Made by a program: the position numbers and the translations under genes. From Mixophyes australis (lineage: Eukaryota; Chordata; Amphibia; Anura; Limnodynastidae), in the NCBI GenBank assembly GCA_036250195.1, contig JAVHZZ010000003.1, positions 294,225,065 through 294,289,064 on the forward strand: a DNA stretch of 64,000 nt, written 5' to 3'. Each line of letters begins with the position of its first letter. The stretch's first letter is position 1. The notes beneath the pieces were generated by a model that was not told the DNA's origin, searched no databases, and saw only the letters and a list, made by a program, of their open reading frames with translations. Shown one piece after another: positions 33,320 through 44,049 of this stretch.

Positions 33320-33715
33320 TGTAATGATACTGGTGGTATTATCTGAAGCCAAATAGCCGAGTAGATATCCAGAGAGTAGTCAGACGTTTGCCGGGTCGGT
33401 ACACAGGAGGGTAGTCAGACGTTTGCCGGGTCGGTACACAAGAGGGTAGCCAGACATTTCCTGGGTCCGTACACAAGCAGGTAGTCACATATGCAAGATA
33501 GAGTAGCAGGTAGCAGGAGCTGAGCAAGCAGAATACTCAAGCATATGTCTGAACCAGGAAGTGCCATTTATAGGCCCAAACAGGAAACAGGATTCAAGAT
33601 GGTTTCTCTTTGATTCCAAACTGGCCATCTCGGATAAGGGCAAATCTAAGGGCAAGTTTGCAAATACAGAGACCTCTAGTGGTCGGAGGTGCAAATGTCA
33701 AAGTAATTCCGTACA
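33320..33715 (-). repeat. 3' LTR of element C (396 bp)
   Basis: From TGTAATGATACTGG to CCGTACA on the plus strand. Contains three 35-bp tandem units (GTAGTCAGACGTTTGCCGGG) from about 33377. On the minus strand it has TATAAA (33567-33572) and, 30 nt on, GCTTGAGTAT (33533-33542). Confidence 0.92.
33533..33572 (-). promoter_or_regulatory. TATA box and predicted RNA start in the element C LTR
   Basis: Minus-strand TATAAA at 33572-33567; the motif GCTTGAGTAT begins 30 nt downstream. In the other LTR the TATA box and the motif are mutated (36990-37065). Confidence 0.7.
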
Positions 33716-33739
33716 GTTTTCCTCCCTTTCAATAACGTC

Positions 33740-35884
33740 CTCTGGACAGTGCATTGCAGGGTTTCTCCGGGTATCTTTGCTGAAATCACCATAGTAATCG
33801 AGGTGCATGGACATTCTCTTCTGGTTCCCATGAATTGTCTTCTGGCCCATATCACTGCCATTGTATCAAATACTGAAGTTTATTTCTAAATATTCAAAAA
33901 TCTAGTAGTTCATCAATTTGAACAGGATCTGGAGGAGGCAAGGTACGACCAAGAAATGGTTTTGAAACTACTGGCTTCAGCAAGGAAACATGAAAGACAG
34001 GATGAACCTTCATAGATCCTGGGAGTTCAAGTCGAAAGTCAGATGAACTGACTTGGGCCAATATTTTAAAAGGACCTATATATTTTGGTCCTAATTTAGG
34101 AGTAGGCACGCTTACTTTTAGGTTTCTGTAGAAAGCCAATCCTAGTCGCCAACATTTAAAACTGGTGCAGCTTTTACGATGTCAAGGGGCGGGCCGCCAC
34201 CCGGATGCAATATCGCCTGATTTTTATCAATGACGCAGCAGCATTGTGTGTCACGTGATGCGTCCGCCTGTGCGCCCCCCGGGCTGAAATCTGCCTGTCC
34301 TGTGCATGTTGCAATGTCTCTCTTAATACTTCGAGATTATTCTGTACCGACTCTAGTCTGCATGTAACAGCAGGTATGGAAGAATCCCGCGGAAAATTGG
34401 GGAGTAGGTTTGGATGATACCCCAAATTGGCATAAAAAGGACTTTGTCTTGTGGATGAGTGTTGCGAGTTGTTGTATGAAAACTCTGCCATTGGCAGAAC
34501 ATTAATCCAGTCATCTTGCAGATGGCAAATGTAGCACCGTAGGTATTGTTCTAATGTCTGATTGGTGCGTTCTGTCTGTCCATTAGATTGAGGGTGGAAG
34601 GCAGTTGATAATTTGATATTAATATTAAGAGCACTACAAAACTGTTTCCAAAAACGTGAAGTAAATTGTACTCCTCGGTCAGAGACTACATCATTAGGAA
34701 TTCCATCTAGACGAAAAACTTCCTTGATTAGTAATTCTGCTGTTTCTTAAGCAGAAGGAAGCCCACGACAGAGCACAAAGTGAGCCATCTTTGTGAGTCG
34801 ATCTACAACCACCAGAATTGTAGTCATAGACTTGTATGATGGTAAATCCACAATAAAATCCATGGAGATTGAACCCCATGGACGAGAAGGAACTGGCAAA
34901 GGCTGTAAAAGTCCAAGTGGAGCAGTGCGGGGAGTCTTAAAACGGGCACAAGTACTTCAGGATGATACGAATCATTTGACATCTTCCTTGTATTTCGGCC
35001 ACCAGAAGTAACGAGATAATAAGTCATGAGTCTTGAAAACACCTTTATGGCCTGCCAGTCTAGAGCCATGGACAAATTGCAGTACTCTTAATCATGCTGC
35101 TACTGGTACATACAAGCGATGTCCATACTTCCAAATGTTATCTCGATAGGTCAAGTGTACATCTGTAGGGGGTTCTAAAAGTATCAAATCCGTTCTATGA
35201 CCCTATTTGATGTCAGACAACAGCTCACCAGTGCCAATAGCTCCCAGGAAATTTGACTTAGAGAGGATTGTCTTTTCCGGATCAAGCTGTGGTGAGTCTT
35301 CCATGTATGCTCTGGATAGAGCATCAGCTTTTCCATTTTAGGATCCAGGTCTATAAGAGATAACAAAATCAAAACGATTTAGGAATAAAATCCATCTGGC
35401 TTGTCACAGAGAAAGTCTTTTTGCAGACCGAACAAACTCTAAATTCCGGTGGTCAGTAAGCACGGTAATTTGATGTACAGCACCTTCAAGTAAATGTCTC
35501 CATTTAGTAAATGCAGCCACAATGGCTAATAGTTCCTTATTTCCCACATCATAATTTCTTTCTGAAGCAGTCATTTGACGAGAGAAAAAAGCGCATGGAT
35601 GTAATCTTCTCTCCTATTCTCTGTGATAATATTGCCCCACTGCTGAATCTGAAGCATCTGCCTCAAGGATAAAATAAAGTTCTGGGTTGGGATATATTAA
35701 TATGGGATCTGAAGTAAACTTTGTCTTAAGCAGAGTAAAAGCCCCTTCAGCTTCTGGAGACCAATGGAAAGACGATCCCTTCTTGGTTAGTTGAGTAATT
35801 GGTGTCACAATCTTGGAAAAGTCTTTAATGAAACGTCTATAGAAGTTGGCAAACCCTACGAACCTTTGTAGCTCTTTTACATTT
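33740..35884 (-). pseudogene. pol: Pol relic of element C: RT end, RNase H, integrase, chromodomain
   Basis: Minus strand from 35880: the RT connection (RFVGFANFYRRFIKDFSK), RNase H (FILEADASDSAVG), integrase zinc domain (HKGVFKTHDLLSRYFWWPKY), core motifs [17 protein letters not shown] and [13 protein letters not shown], the GPY/F part PKYIGPFKILAQV, and near 33890-33780 a chromodomain in which the WxGY Gly codon has become TGA (QYLIQWQ stop YGPEDNSW). Other stops occur between integrase blocks. The RT palm with YxDD is absent because it lies in the deleted part. A purine-rich tract (GAAAGGGAGGAAAAC, minus strand) precedes the 3' LTR. Confidence 0.88.
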
Positions 35885-36519
35885 TGTCACGGAATTGCAG
35901 AGATGGCCGCTAACCGGTATTAGCGCAACTGAACAGGGAGGCGCAGAGTCTAACGTACCCTCGGTATTCACCAGGGACCCCCGCAAGGGGGTTTGGGCTT
36001 AGCTGCAGAGGGTACGCAGGTCGCGGTTCTCCAAGACAGTCACCGGTGTAGCAACAGTAGTAGACAGGAGTAGTCAGGCAATCCAGGTCAGAGCCAATGG
36101 AGCGGTGCAGTACAGAAGGAGGATCCAGAGAGAAGTCAGGTCAAGCCAAATAGTCAAACCAGCTGAGCAGCGAGGTACCAAAAAGAAACACAGGAGAGTA
36201 GTCACAGGAAGCCGAGTCAGAACCGAATAACACACTGGATCAGAAGTTCAGGAAATGCTGGAGCTGGAGTGAACCAATACTCTGGCACTAGACATGTGTC
36301 AGAGGCTGCTTTATATACCCTAAGGTGCCTCCTGATTGGGTTAGGGAGATTTTGGCGGTAAGACATGCTGGCTGCACCTTTGACTTTTCAGACTGGAAAT
36401 GGGACTAATACAGTTGGAAATGCAGGTGGCATTGATTGATAAATCCGTTAAACTTTTGATGGTCCCCTCCAAACCGGGCTGGTGGGAGAGGGAGAGCAGC
36501 AGGGGATGGTGCTGTTACA
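35885..36519 (-). repeat. LTR of another Sushi-type element inside element C
   Basis: 635 bp from TGTCACGG to TGTTACA. Its minus strand resembles the LTR of element B near the end (GGTACGTTAGACTC, AATACCGGTTAG) and carries TATATAA (36317-36311) with GCCAGAGTAT starting 31 nt downstream (36286-36277). It is flanked by CATTT and GGCAC, so there is no target duplication. Gag start lies on one side and RT end on the other. Confidence 0.8.
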
Positions 36520-36764
36520 GGCACTTGTGGTGACCCCTTCAACAACTCTGAGATACATTGCTCATATTAAGACAGTCTAATTAGAAATTCATCTAAACCA
36601 CTATGTGCGTCACGCTTTTTCTGTGAGATAACTTGAAACTCTTGCTTAATCTGTGATTCGTGAGCCACAAAACTGTCCTTCAGGAATTTCAGCTCAATTA
36701 GCACGGTGGTTAAACTTGCCACGCGCCGCTTAATAGGTATATATTCTGCAGGATCTATTTCAAG
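36520..36764 (-). pseudogene. gag: Gag N-terminal fragment of element C
   Basis: The minus strand from about 36755 reads DPAEYIPIKRRVASLTTVL, then FVAHESQIKQEFQVIS, about 60 residues, to a TAA near 36570. It directly follows the primer site, as gag should, and is cut off by the foreign LTR. No capsid core or zinc knuckle remains. Confidence 0.65.
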
Positions 36765-36774
36765 GCTTGAGTAT
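36765..36774 (-). other. Primer-binding site of self-priming type, element C
   Basis: Minus-strand ATACTCAAGC, 2 nt inside the 5' LTR, is the exact complement of GCTTGAGTAT (33533-33542), the predicted RNA 5' end in the other LTR. Confidence 0.72.
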
Positions 36775-36776
36775 CC

Positions 36777-37207
36777 TGTAATGATACTGGTGGCATTATC
36801 TGAAGCCCAATAGCCGAGTAGATATCCAGAGAGTAGTCAGACGTTTGCCGGGTCAGTACTCAAGCAGGTAGTCAGACATTTGCTGGGTCGGTACACAAGC
36901 TTGTAGTCAGTAGTTTGCCGGGTCGGTACACAAGAGGCTAGTCAGACGTTTGCCAGGTCGGTACACAAGCAGGTAGCCACAGATGCAAGGTAGGGTAGCA
37001 GGTAGCAGGAGCTGAGCAAGCAGAATAGTCAAGCATATGTCTGAAACAGGAAGTTCCATTTTTAAGCCCAAACAGGAAACATGATCGAAGATGGTTTCTC
37101 TTTGACTCCAAACTGGCCATCTTGGATAAGGGCAAATCTAAGGGCAAGTTTGCAAATATAGAGACCTCTAGTGGTCGGAGGTGCAAATGTCAAAGTAATG
37201 CCTTACA
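36777..37207 (-). repeat. 5' LTR of element C (431 bp)
   Basis: Same ends as the 3' LTR; 35 bp longer because it has four rather than three of the 35-bp units. The TATA box is mutated to a TTTTTAAG-type sequence. Confidence 0.92.
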
Positions 37208-37640
37208 ACATGTTTTCAGCAATTGGGGGAAGTTGCCCCTCACCCTTTGAAAGGATCAAATGAACTGACCTATGACCAGCAAGCAATTGGAATATCATTA
37301 ACTCTGGACCAATGAAGACCTCACTAAGTGTTAACTATGTACATACTGACATCACCAGTAGTTTATTCCATACTGAAGCTACATATAAGCATGCTGCCCA
37401 TTGTTCTGACTCTCTCTGATCCTGACTACATGTGAGCATGGCTGTATTCCCTGGGCCTGGGTGAACACTATAAGGAAAATGTAATGTATTTGGTGTTTTT
37501 ATACTTTCCTGCTTTATTGTAACATTTTTAATGCATAAAAATGGCTTGCTGTAAATCCTGCTATATTTTGCAATTAAATACCTTTGTGCTTTGGAACCAC
37601 AACAATAGCATTGGACAATGTTTTATTTGTAAACGATAAA

Positions 37641-38156
37641 ATAACTTTATTAATATATATATTTTGTGACCGTGTGAAAGAAACAGGTACCATCTCCTGA
37701 AGTAGATGGTGGTAACCAGCAGCAATGTCATCACACGAGTCCAGGATTTCAGTACAACTAGTCTCTGTCAGTTTTATTAAGCAACAAAAATAAAAGATAA
37801 CTTCAAAATAAACACCTTGCCGTCCGGATCTTACTAAATATTTGTCAATTCTGATTACCAGTCTAAAGTAAAACATAAACAGTGTCAGTACCATATAATC
37901 ACAGGCAAATTAGTATGGTTTCCTCTCACAGAGACTCACCAGCCTCAGTCCACAGGCAGCGAGAGGGTGACTATGCTGAGGAGCAACCTTTTACCTGCAC
38001 CACCTCCTGAATAACAGTTGGTTAGTAGGTAACATGAAAGGCCTGGCTACAGGCCTAATAGACAAACCTACCCTACTCTTTCCATCCATAAACCCCAGGA
38101 CCCTTTTCTGGCCTCTAGTCTTACAGCACCTTACCCTTGACTCTGTCACAACATAC

Positions 38157-38187
<31 letters not shown>

Positions 38188-38592
38188 TACACACAGCTGG
38201 CACACCTGGGCTTAAATAGATTTTAGCTGGCCCACTGATAGAAAAATGTTGCCAACCCCTGCACTTTGAATTGTATCTTTTAATAAGCTGCCATGTATTT
38301 TTGTCGTTACTCTGTCACTAATTTTAGCCAGCCAGCTTGCAGCAGACTTTACTCAAAATTGTTGAAAATTTGGACAGTTGTGAAGAGGTCTTTAGCAAAA
38401 AGAGTGGAAATGACTGTAAATTAATTGTTAATGCTATAAATAGTAATATATAAGCAAAAACAGCTCAAAATCATACCATCTTACCTATTTTTCACAATTT
38501 TAAATTAAATCCAGATCCAAAACCAAAACCTGAAACAAAACCAAAACACATCTCTATTATGTATGTGTATTGCCAAATCTGACAGAGATCTA
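37641..38592. other. Unrecognised sequence with a TA/CA microsatellite
   Basis: (TA)n(CA)n at 38153-38190. 38495-38555 (ATCCAGATCCAAAACCAAAA, ACACATCTCT) resembles 3' ends of frog hAT-like repeats, uncertain. No gene. Confidence 0.4.
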
Positions 38593-38788
38593 GGGGTAAA
38601 TGAATCAAGCTATGAGTTTCCAGCAGATTTGAAAAGTGGGGATGTTGCTTATAGCAACCAATCAGATTCTAGTTATCATTTATTTAGTACAGTCTACAAA
38701 ATGATAGCTAGAATCTAATTGGTTGCAATTGGCAACATCTCCACTTTTCACACCCACCAGAAACTTGCAGCATGATACATTTACCCCC
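38593..38788. mobile_element. Fold-back MITE, family M1-like, copy 2
   Basis: GGGGTAAATGAATCAAGC at the left and the inverse ending ATACATTTACCCC at the right. Inner TTGCTTATAGCAACCAATCA is shared with the M1 copies but the outer ends differ. Confidence 0.8.
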
Positions 38789-39820
38789 TCGTCTTTTGGT
38801 GACTAGGTAGAGCAGCCATATCACCCTATGTATAAGCATTTTACCAGTCCACAACCATAAAAAGAAAATACAACTGATTTCTTACCTTTTAGTAGCAGAC
38901 TTGTTATTATTGTTAATAATGCAATAAAAACAATAGCTATTCAGCCAGAAAACCAATAAGAAAAACTGAAAATAAAACAGGAAAAGTTTGTAATTTAACA
39001 AAAAGTATTAGTGAAAACTTAGCTTTAAAATAAATAACTTATTTTCTTTGCTGTATAAAACAAACCTTTACATGATTGTAACAATGTCAGAAACTGACTA
39101 ATTTTTCCAAAGTTTATTTTATTCCTGAAGACTTAGTTCATCATGACACCACTACAGTATGAAAGTCTTCAAAGATTCATTGGTCAGAATCCCTAGATGG
39201 ATTTTACATTAATTCTTTCTGTCCCTAGTGTCATTTGCATCAATGAATCCCACACAAACTCTTTAAAAATATTCAAACGCTACACTTTAGATTAGTTCTC
39301 TTGCTATAAAGGCAATTTAAGAAAAAAAAACTGTTTTGCTCCGAATTAGAATTAGCTCAGTGTACTTGTACCTCTGTTGCATATCTAATGTGGATGTACA
39401 GTTATTGATAAACAACAATACCAACAAGTTGTATAAATCATGAATCTGTGTGCTATTCTATGTGTTTAATTTGGTGCAAATCACTTTATTATACATTCTA
39501 CAATTTTTATAAAGCTTTTTTTTTTAACATGCAGTAGCTAAATGTGGGTACAGAATTAAGCATAAAACTGAAGCTTACAGCCAGCACAAAGAGCAAAATA
39601 AGTTGTAATATGCTGCCATAAATATTGAATAAGAGAAGACTCTGGAGCTCACTCAATGCACACCACAAAACATGTTCTTGCACCGCTAAGCCTGTATGGT
39701 GTATGCCTACTCTAGGCTCTCTGGAGAAAACATTCACAAACTTGATGTATGTTTACGTATGCGGTGAGGAAGAAACCACTTCAGAGGGACACTTTTTAAA
39801 TACCACCCCTTAAAAATAAA
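38789..39820. other. AT-rich, no recognised feature
   Basis: Only short frames without motifs. Confidence 0.45.
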
Positions 39821-39829
39821 CATTACAGC

Positions 39830-40168
39830 CAGTGCCGGATTAAGGGAATGGAGGCTAAGGGGGCCTCCATTCCCCCGTGAGGGCCGACCCCCCCCCCCCC
39901 CCCCCCGGCATTTATCTCCTTCCCCGGCACGCTGTACGCTCTTTACTGAGGAGATCTCGTGAGAGTGAGACTCATGAGATCTCCTCAGTAAGGAGACTAC
40001 AGCGCACCGGGGAAGTACTGCAGGGAAAGTGCTCAGCAGCACTGATCGCGCCGGGGGCGCCCCCGTCCCTGACCGATCAATACTGCTGCTGAGCACTTTC
40101 AAGGGCCCCCTGGATGCCATAGGCCCCTGGGCTGTAGCCCAGTTAGCCCTATGGTTAATCCGGCCCTG
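39830..40168. mobile_element. hAT-type MITE, family M2, copy 1
   Basis: Ends CAGTGCCGGATTAAG and TTAATCCGGCCCTG. Perfect 8-bp duplication ATTACAGC (39822-39829 and 40169-40176). Contains a long C run (39890-39906) and inverted blocks GAGGAGATCTCGTGAGAG / CTCATGAGATCTCCTC. No transposase. Confidence 0.92.
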
Positions 40169-40175
40169 ATTACAG

Positions 40176-40364
40176 CATACTTACCTACTTTTGAAGCCAG
40201 CCGTCCGGGAGGGGGTCCGTCGAGGGGGGCATGGCCCCGCCCCCACCATCTACAACAACGGGGAGATGCTGGATACGGGATTTTTGCCTGCTCTCTCGGG
40301 AGTCCGGGAGAACTCCCAAAAAGTCGGGAGTCTCCCGGACATTCCGGGAGAGTAGGCAACTATG
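40176..40364. mobile_element. Second MITE, family M3
   Basis: Ends CATACTTACCTACT and AGTAGGCAACTATG. Target duplication CATTACAG at 39821-39828 and 40365-40372, with M2 copy 1 lodged at its left boundary. Interior has TCCGGGAG / CTCCCGGA inverted blocks. Confidence 0.8.
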
Positions 40365-40698
40365 CATTACAGTTTGTTCCCAAAATACTGCTCAGTTTAC
40401 ACTCATTTATAGCTTAAATGAATCATGAGATAGATGGGAGATCATGACTCTTTATTACATGTTGCAATGTAAGAGTGTGGAACTTTTTATTACCTTGCTT
40501 TAGGTGCAGTTAAAAGAATAGGATGAAACCCAAACTGTAAGCTCTTATCTAATTTCAAAAAACTTGGTCCAAATTGAAATCTCATATTTGCACTGCTCTG
40601 TAAAACTGGGCTCACCACTCCATCTACTCCTTAATTTGCAAGAAACACATTCACTTTAACTCCACCACAAACACTGCATCTTGTTCACGTGTTCTTAC

Positions 40699-41367
40699 CA
40701 GTGCCGGATTAAGGGAATGGAGGCCCCTGGTCTCAGGGGGCCGCTATTCCCCCGTGAGGGCCCCCCCCGTGATCCGAGCTGCCTGCCCCCCCCAGGGGCA
40801 AACGCAGGATTTGTAGAGGGGGGTTTCCACAATATGCCGCTAGTGGGCGTGACCAGCATGCATGGGGGCGTAGCTATAATTTTAGACAGTGCGTGGCTGC
40901 TCTCCAACTCTTCCTATCCCCATAATATACATGGGCAATGCAACTAACTAACTACTGTTAGGTGCATGCAGCTCTCCCTTTTCAAGCAGAGCTGTGTAAT
41001 GCGGGGACAGGGTCCAGCCACCTGAATTAGACAGTGCCCCAGGCTTGGTGGGGGGTTTCCAGGCACTAGGAAACCCCTCCTCGGTTTGCCTATGCCCCTC
41101 CCCCCCGGCACTTACCTCCTTCCCCGGCGCGCTGTACGCTCTTTTCTGAGGAGATTTTGTGGAAGTGATACTCACGAGATCTTCTCAGTAAGGATACTAC
41201 AGCGTGCCGGAGAAGGACCGCAGTGAAAGTGCTCAGCAGCACTGATCGCGCCGGGGCGCCCCCGTCCCCGACCGATCAATACTGCTGCTGAGCACTTTCA
41301 AGGGCCCCCTGGATGCCATAGGCCCCTGGGCTGTAGCCCAGTTAGCCCTATGGTTAATCCGGCCCTG
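40699..41367. mobile_element. hAT-type MITE, family M2, copy 2, with an insert
   Basis: Same ends as copy 1, with the perfect 8-bp duplication GTTCTTAC (40691-40698 and 41368-41375). Longer because about 310 bp are inserted near 40790-41100. Confidence 0.92.
40790..41100. mobile_element. Likely MITE inside M2 copy 2
   Basis: Left end AGGGGCAAACGCAGGA; right end TCGGTTTGCCTATGCCCCT is a near inverse. Absent from copy 1. Exact ends blurred by C runs. Confidence 0.6.
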
Positions 41368-41687
41368 GTTCTTACTGAAATTTAGGTGCACTTGCACATA
41401 CTGAGGCATGCGGAAAGGTCTTTAGTTGGTGTTGCACTAGACAGCAAACGTCTTGAGCTTCTATTGAGAACTGCACACATCACATAGAAAATGAGAAATG
41501 ATACAGGGGAGTTGTTCAGATATATAAAATCGAAATTGAAATCTACCTACATAATTTAGAATATGGCAAGTGGTACTGTGTAGTGGTCCAAATATGCGAA
41601 ATTAGCACCTACACTTCAAGCATACTAGGTAGGAAATGAAACCTAATAGGAACTGTGGCACTGTGCAGGTACATTTTCAGGGGTCCC

Positions 41688-42310
41688 TGTCACGGCTCAG
41701 GGCACCGCCGCGACTCTCCATGTTCTCTTCAGCCGTGTCCCAGATGTCACTATGAGGACCAGGATGTCGCTTTCCCTTTGTCCCGGCCGTTGCCAGGGCA
41801 ACAGTCAGGACGCTTTTTTTTGACAGCGCCGCGTCCCGGTATGTTGGGCAACTGGGTGTGTGCACAAATTAGTCAGCCGTATTAGTGCAGCCTCCTCTGA
41901 CTGATTATAGGTGCCTGTGTCTCTTGCTGCTGATTGGTCTATCTGTGCATTTAAGGCAGGGAGGGCTTAGCCTCCCTGCCATTTATAGCATTCAGTTCCT
42001 GTTAGCTGACCTGCTTCTGTCTGTTGTGCTGATTCTTGGTTTTCTTTCCATGTATAACCTTTGGCTTGTTTTCCTGGACTTTGATGATTTGCTCATGGCC
42101 CTGACCATTGCTTGTGACTTGGATACCCTCATTTGCTGACGGCCCTGAATATTTGCCTGTACCTTACAACGCTGCCTGCTCCTGTTTTTGGACCCTGGCT
42201 TATTCCTGGCCATTGTTATCTTCTGTCATATTATTTTTTTGTACTACTTCTGTGCTGCAGCGTTACTCTTAAGCTTGCACTATGTTGAGTTTAAGACCCG
42301 GGGGAATCTG
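41688..42310 (+). repeat. LTR of element D (Sushi-type), right end uncertain
   Basis: Starts TGTCACGGCTCAGGGC, as in other Sushi-type LTRs here. GC-rich first part, then the CTGATTGGTC / ATTTAAGGCAGG promoter-like region and a pyrimidine-rich part. It passes into gag sequence by about 42330 without a visible primer site, so a deletion removed the junction. Confidence 0.65.
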
Positions 42311-42995
42311 AGTACCTGTGAGTATATCAGGTAAATATTCAGGTCTCTCTGAACAAATTAAGGACTATTTGGTGCAATATCCTACACCAACTACATTGGA
42401 AAATATGATGCAGTTGGTAATCAAAATTGATCATAGGATCAAGGAGAGAAAAGCTGAACAAAATACATCCGTCTGCTCTGTCTCCCTGCCTACCTCTTAC
42501 TCCTTGTCTCTGGACAATGCTGAACCAATGCAGTTAGGGGTTTATCATCTTTCCTCAGAAGAACGCTTCAGACGATGTTTGCATGTATTGTGGCAACAAG
42601 GGCCACCTACTTCGTGCTTGCCCTAACAAGCCGGGAAAAGACCAGGTCTAGGTGTTAGAGAAAAGGTGCGCCTAGGTCTTCAAATAATCTCTTCAGAAAA
42701 TTATTTTTTGATTCCTGCACGCCTTGTCTATGGTACCCAGCCCACTGATATTTCAGCTTTTCTCGACAGCAATGCTTCCTTGACCTCAAGTTGGCCCAGA
42801 CTCTTTGCATTCCCTCAAAGTTGAACTCAAGCATCACCTTCTGTGGATTGGATGGTAACCCTTTGATTGGGGGCAGGATTCTTACTAGAACTCCACCCGT
42901 TCAGTTGTATGTCGGCATCCTCTTGCCACTCTTGCAATACAAGTCTCAAATACATGAAGCTGCGATTAAGCAAACTCTCCCGAGTTTGCTTTAAA
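42311..42995 (+). pseudogene. gag: Gag end and protease start of element D
   Basis: Reads LVQYPTPTTLENMMQLVIKI (about 42370-42425) and PMQLGVYHLSSEERFR. After a frame break comes an intact zinc knuckle C-X2-C-X4-H-X4-C near 42580-42621. Gag ends at TAG 42649-42651 after the slip site. The protease stretch near 42760 reads FLDSNASLTS (D-S-N in place of D-S-G). Nothing convincing follows beyond 42995. Closely related to the gag relic at 10.1-10.57 kb. Confidence 0.75.
42633..42639 (+). promoter_or_regulatory. Canonical -1 slip site GGGAAAA in element D
   Basis: In the gag frame CCG GGA AAA GAC, ten nt before TAG. Fits X-XXY-YYZ and stands in the same position as GGAAAAC in element B. Confidence 0.7.
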
Positions 42996-43787
42996 ATCAC
43001 CAGATACAACACGCAGCATGATTAGTAAACACATCATTGTTACACATTATATATTTGGGATATACCGAGCGCGGGCTTATTGCCAAGCAGCTGGTACCGA
43101 GCGCGGGCTTATTTTTCTCTGGTTTTGTTTCAAAATATTGCCTTTTTGTCATAGCAGCTGTCCATCAAGCCTATTTAAGGCACATTTGGGTGTGGCTCAC
43201 AAGCCAGCCTTTGCTAGATGTAAACCCCTATACCTGGGAGGTGAGTGCATCTGATTTTAACTGCATTTTAATAGTGTTTAAAGCATATAGGTCAGTATAG
43301 GACCTGCATATAATGAGGTACCCTTGACGTTGGGATGCAGGCTTAAGTCTTTTGATCAAAATATGAACTAATACCTCATGTTTTCATTTTGCTAGACACA
43401 CACAGATATGCAGTTTAAAGGATAAGCGCTGACAACTTTCTTTTTGTTTTGTATACATATATGGGCATTTATATTGCCACGCAGCTGGTATCATATATAA
43501 TGTGGAATATACCGAGCTCGGGCTTATTTTTCTCTGATATATATATATATATATACTCTATTACAGACAATAAAGTAAGATTTTGTTTTTACTGAGAAAC
43601 ATGGAAATCAAGGGTCTAATTTATCAAATGTATGCATTTCCATTTAGCACTTATTGTACATTTCATATTAACCAAGAAGAGAAGTGTTCTGCAGAGCGGG
43701 AATTAAATCATAAAGAAATGGGATTGCAAACTGGTGGCAAACCTGATTGCTAGTGCAAAAATCATGGTTCTTCTAAAAAAACATCAA
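42996..43787. other. Unrecognised, with short direct repeats
   Basis: ATACCGAGC-CGGGCTTATT recurs at about 43062, 43096 and 43510 with CAGCTGGTA beside it. (TA)n at 43537-43556. No gene. Confidence 0.45.
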
Positions 43788-43976
43788 GGGGTAAATGTAT
43801 TAATGTCCGGATACTTCAACTCCGGTGTGTTCAGCGTCTTTTGCGATTAAATTTAAAGCGGCGCTGCATTGTAAAGGAAAACTTCCCTTTACAATGCAGC
43901 TTCGCTTTAAATTTAATCGCCAAAGACGCTGAACACGCTGGAGTTGAAGAATCCAGACATTAATACATTTACCCCC
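43788..43976. mobile_element. Fold-back MITE, family M4
   Basis: GGGGTAAATGTATTAATGTC at the left and its inverse at the right. Arms of about 90 bp meet around AGGAAAACTTCCCTTT. No coding content. Confidence 0.88.
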
Positions 43977-44049
43977 AAATATGACATACAGAATGCAATA
44001 GGGCCACCATGAGACTAGTGCTTTAGGCACACTCATTTCATACAACTAT

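Larger units (their letters stand above)
33320..37207 (-). mobile_element. Element C: Sushi-type Ty3 chromovirus, internally rearranged
   Basis: Minus-strand element with LTRs 36777-37207 (5') and 33320-33715 (3') and the 5-bp duplication ACATG at 33315-33319 and 37208-37212. The pol end (RT connection to chromodomain) and the gag start are present. Between them a different LTR (35885-36519) stands where most of gag, protease and the RT core should be. Stops in integrase and chromodomain show it is dead. Primer site and RNA start follow the same plan as in element B. Confidence 0.9.
32915..37640 (+). repeat. LTR-like repeat, copy 2, split by element C
   Basis: Two parts, 32915-33319 and 37213-37640, align in order with copy 1 (29459-30165). 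The break falls exactly at the element C insertion (target duplication ACATG). The left part carries TTGCGATCGC and the right part GAACTGACCTATGACC and TTTGTGCTTTGGAACCAC. Confidence 0.65.

Noticed and set aside
39734..40428. Pro- and Arg-rich frames
   Set aside because: They lie wholly inside MITEs with C runs and inverted blocks.
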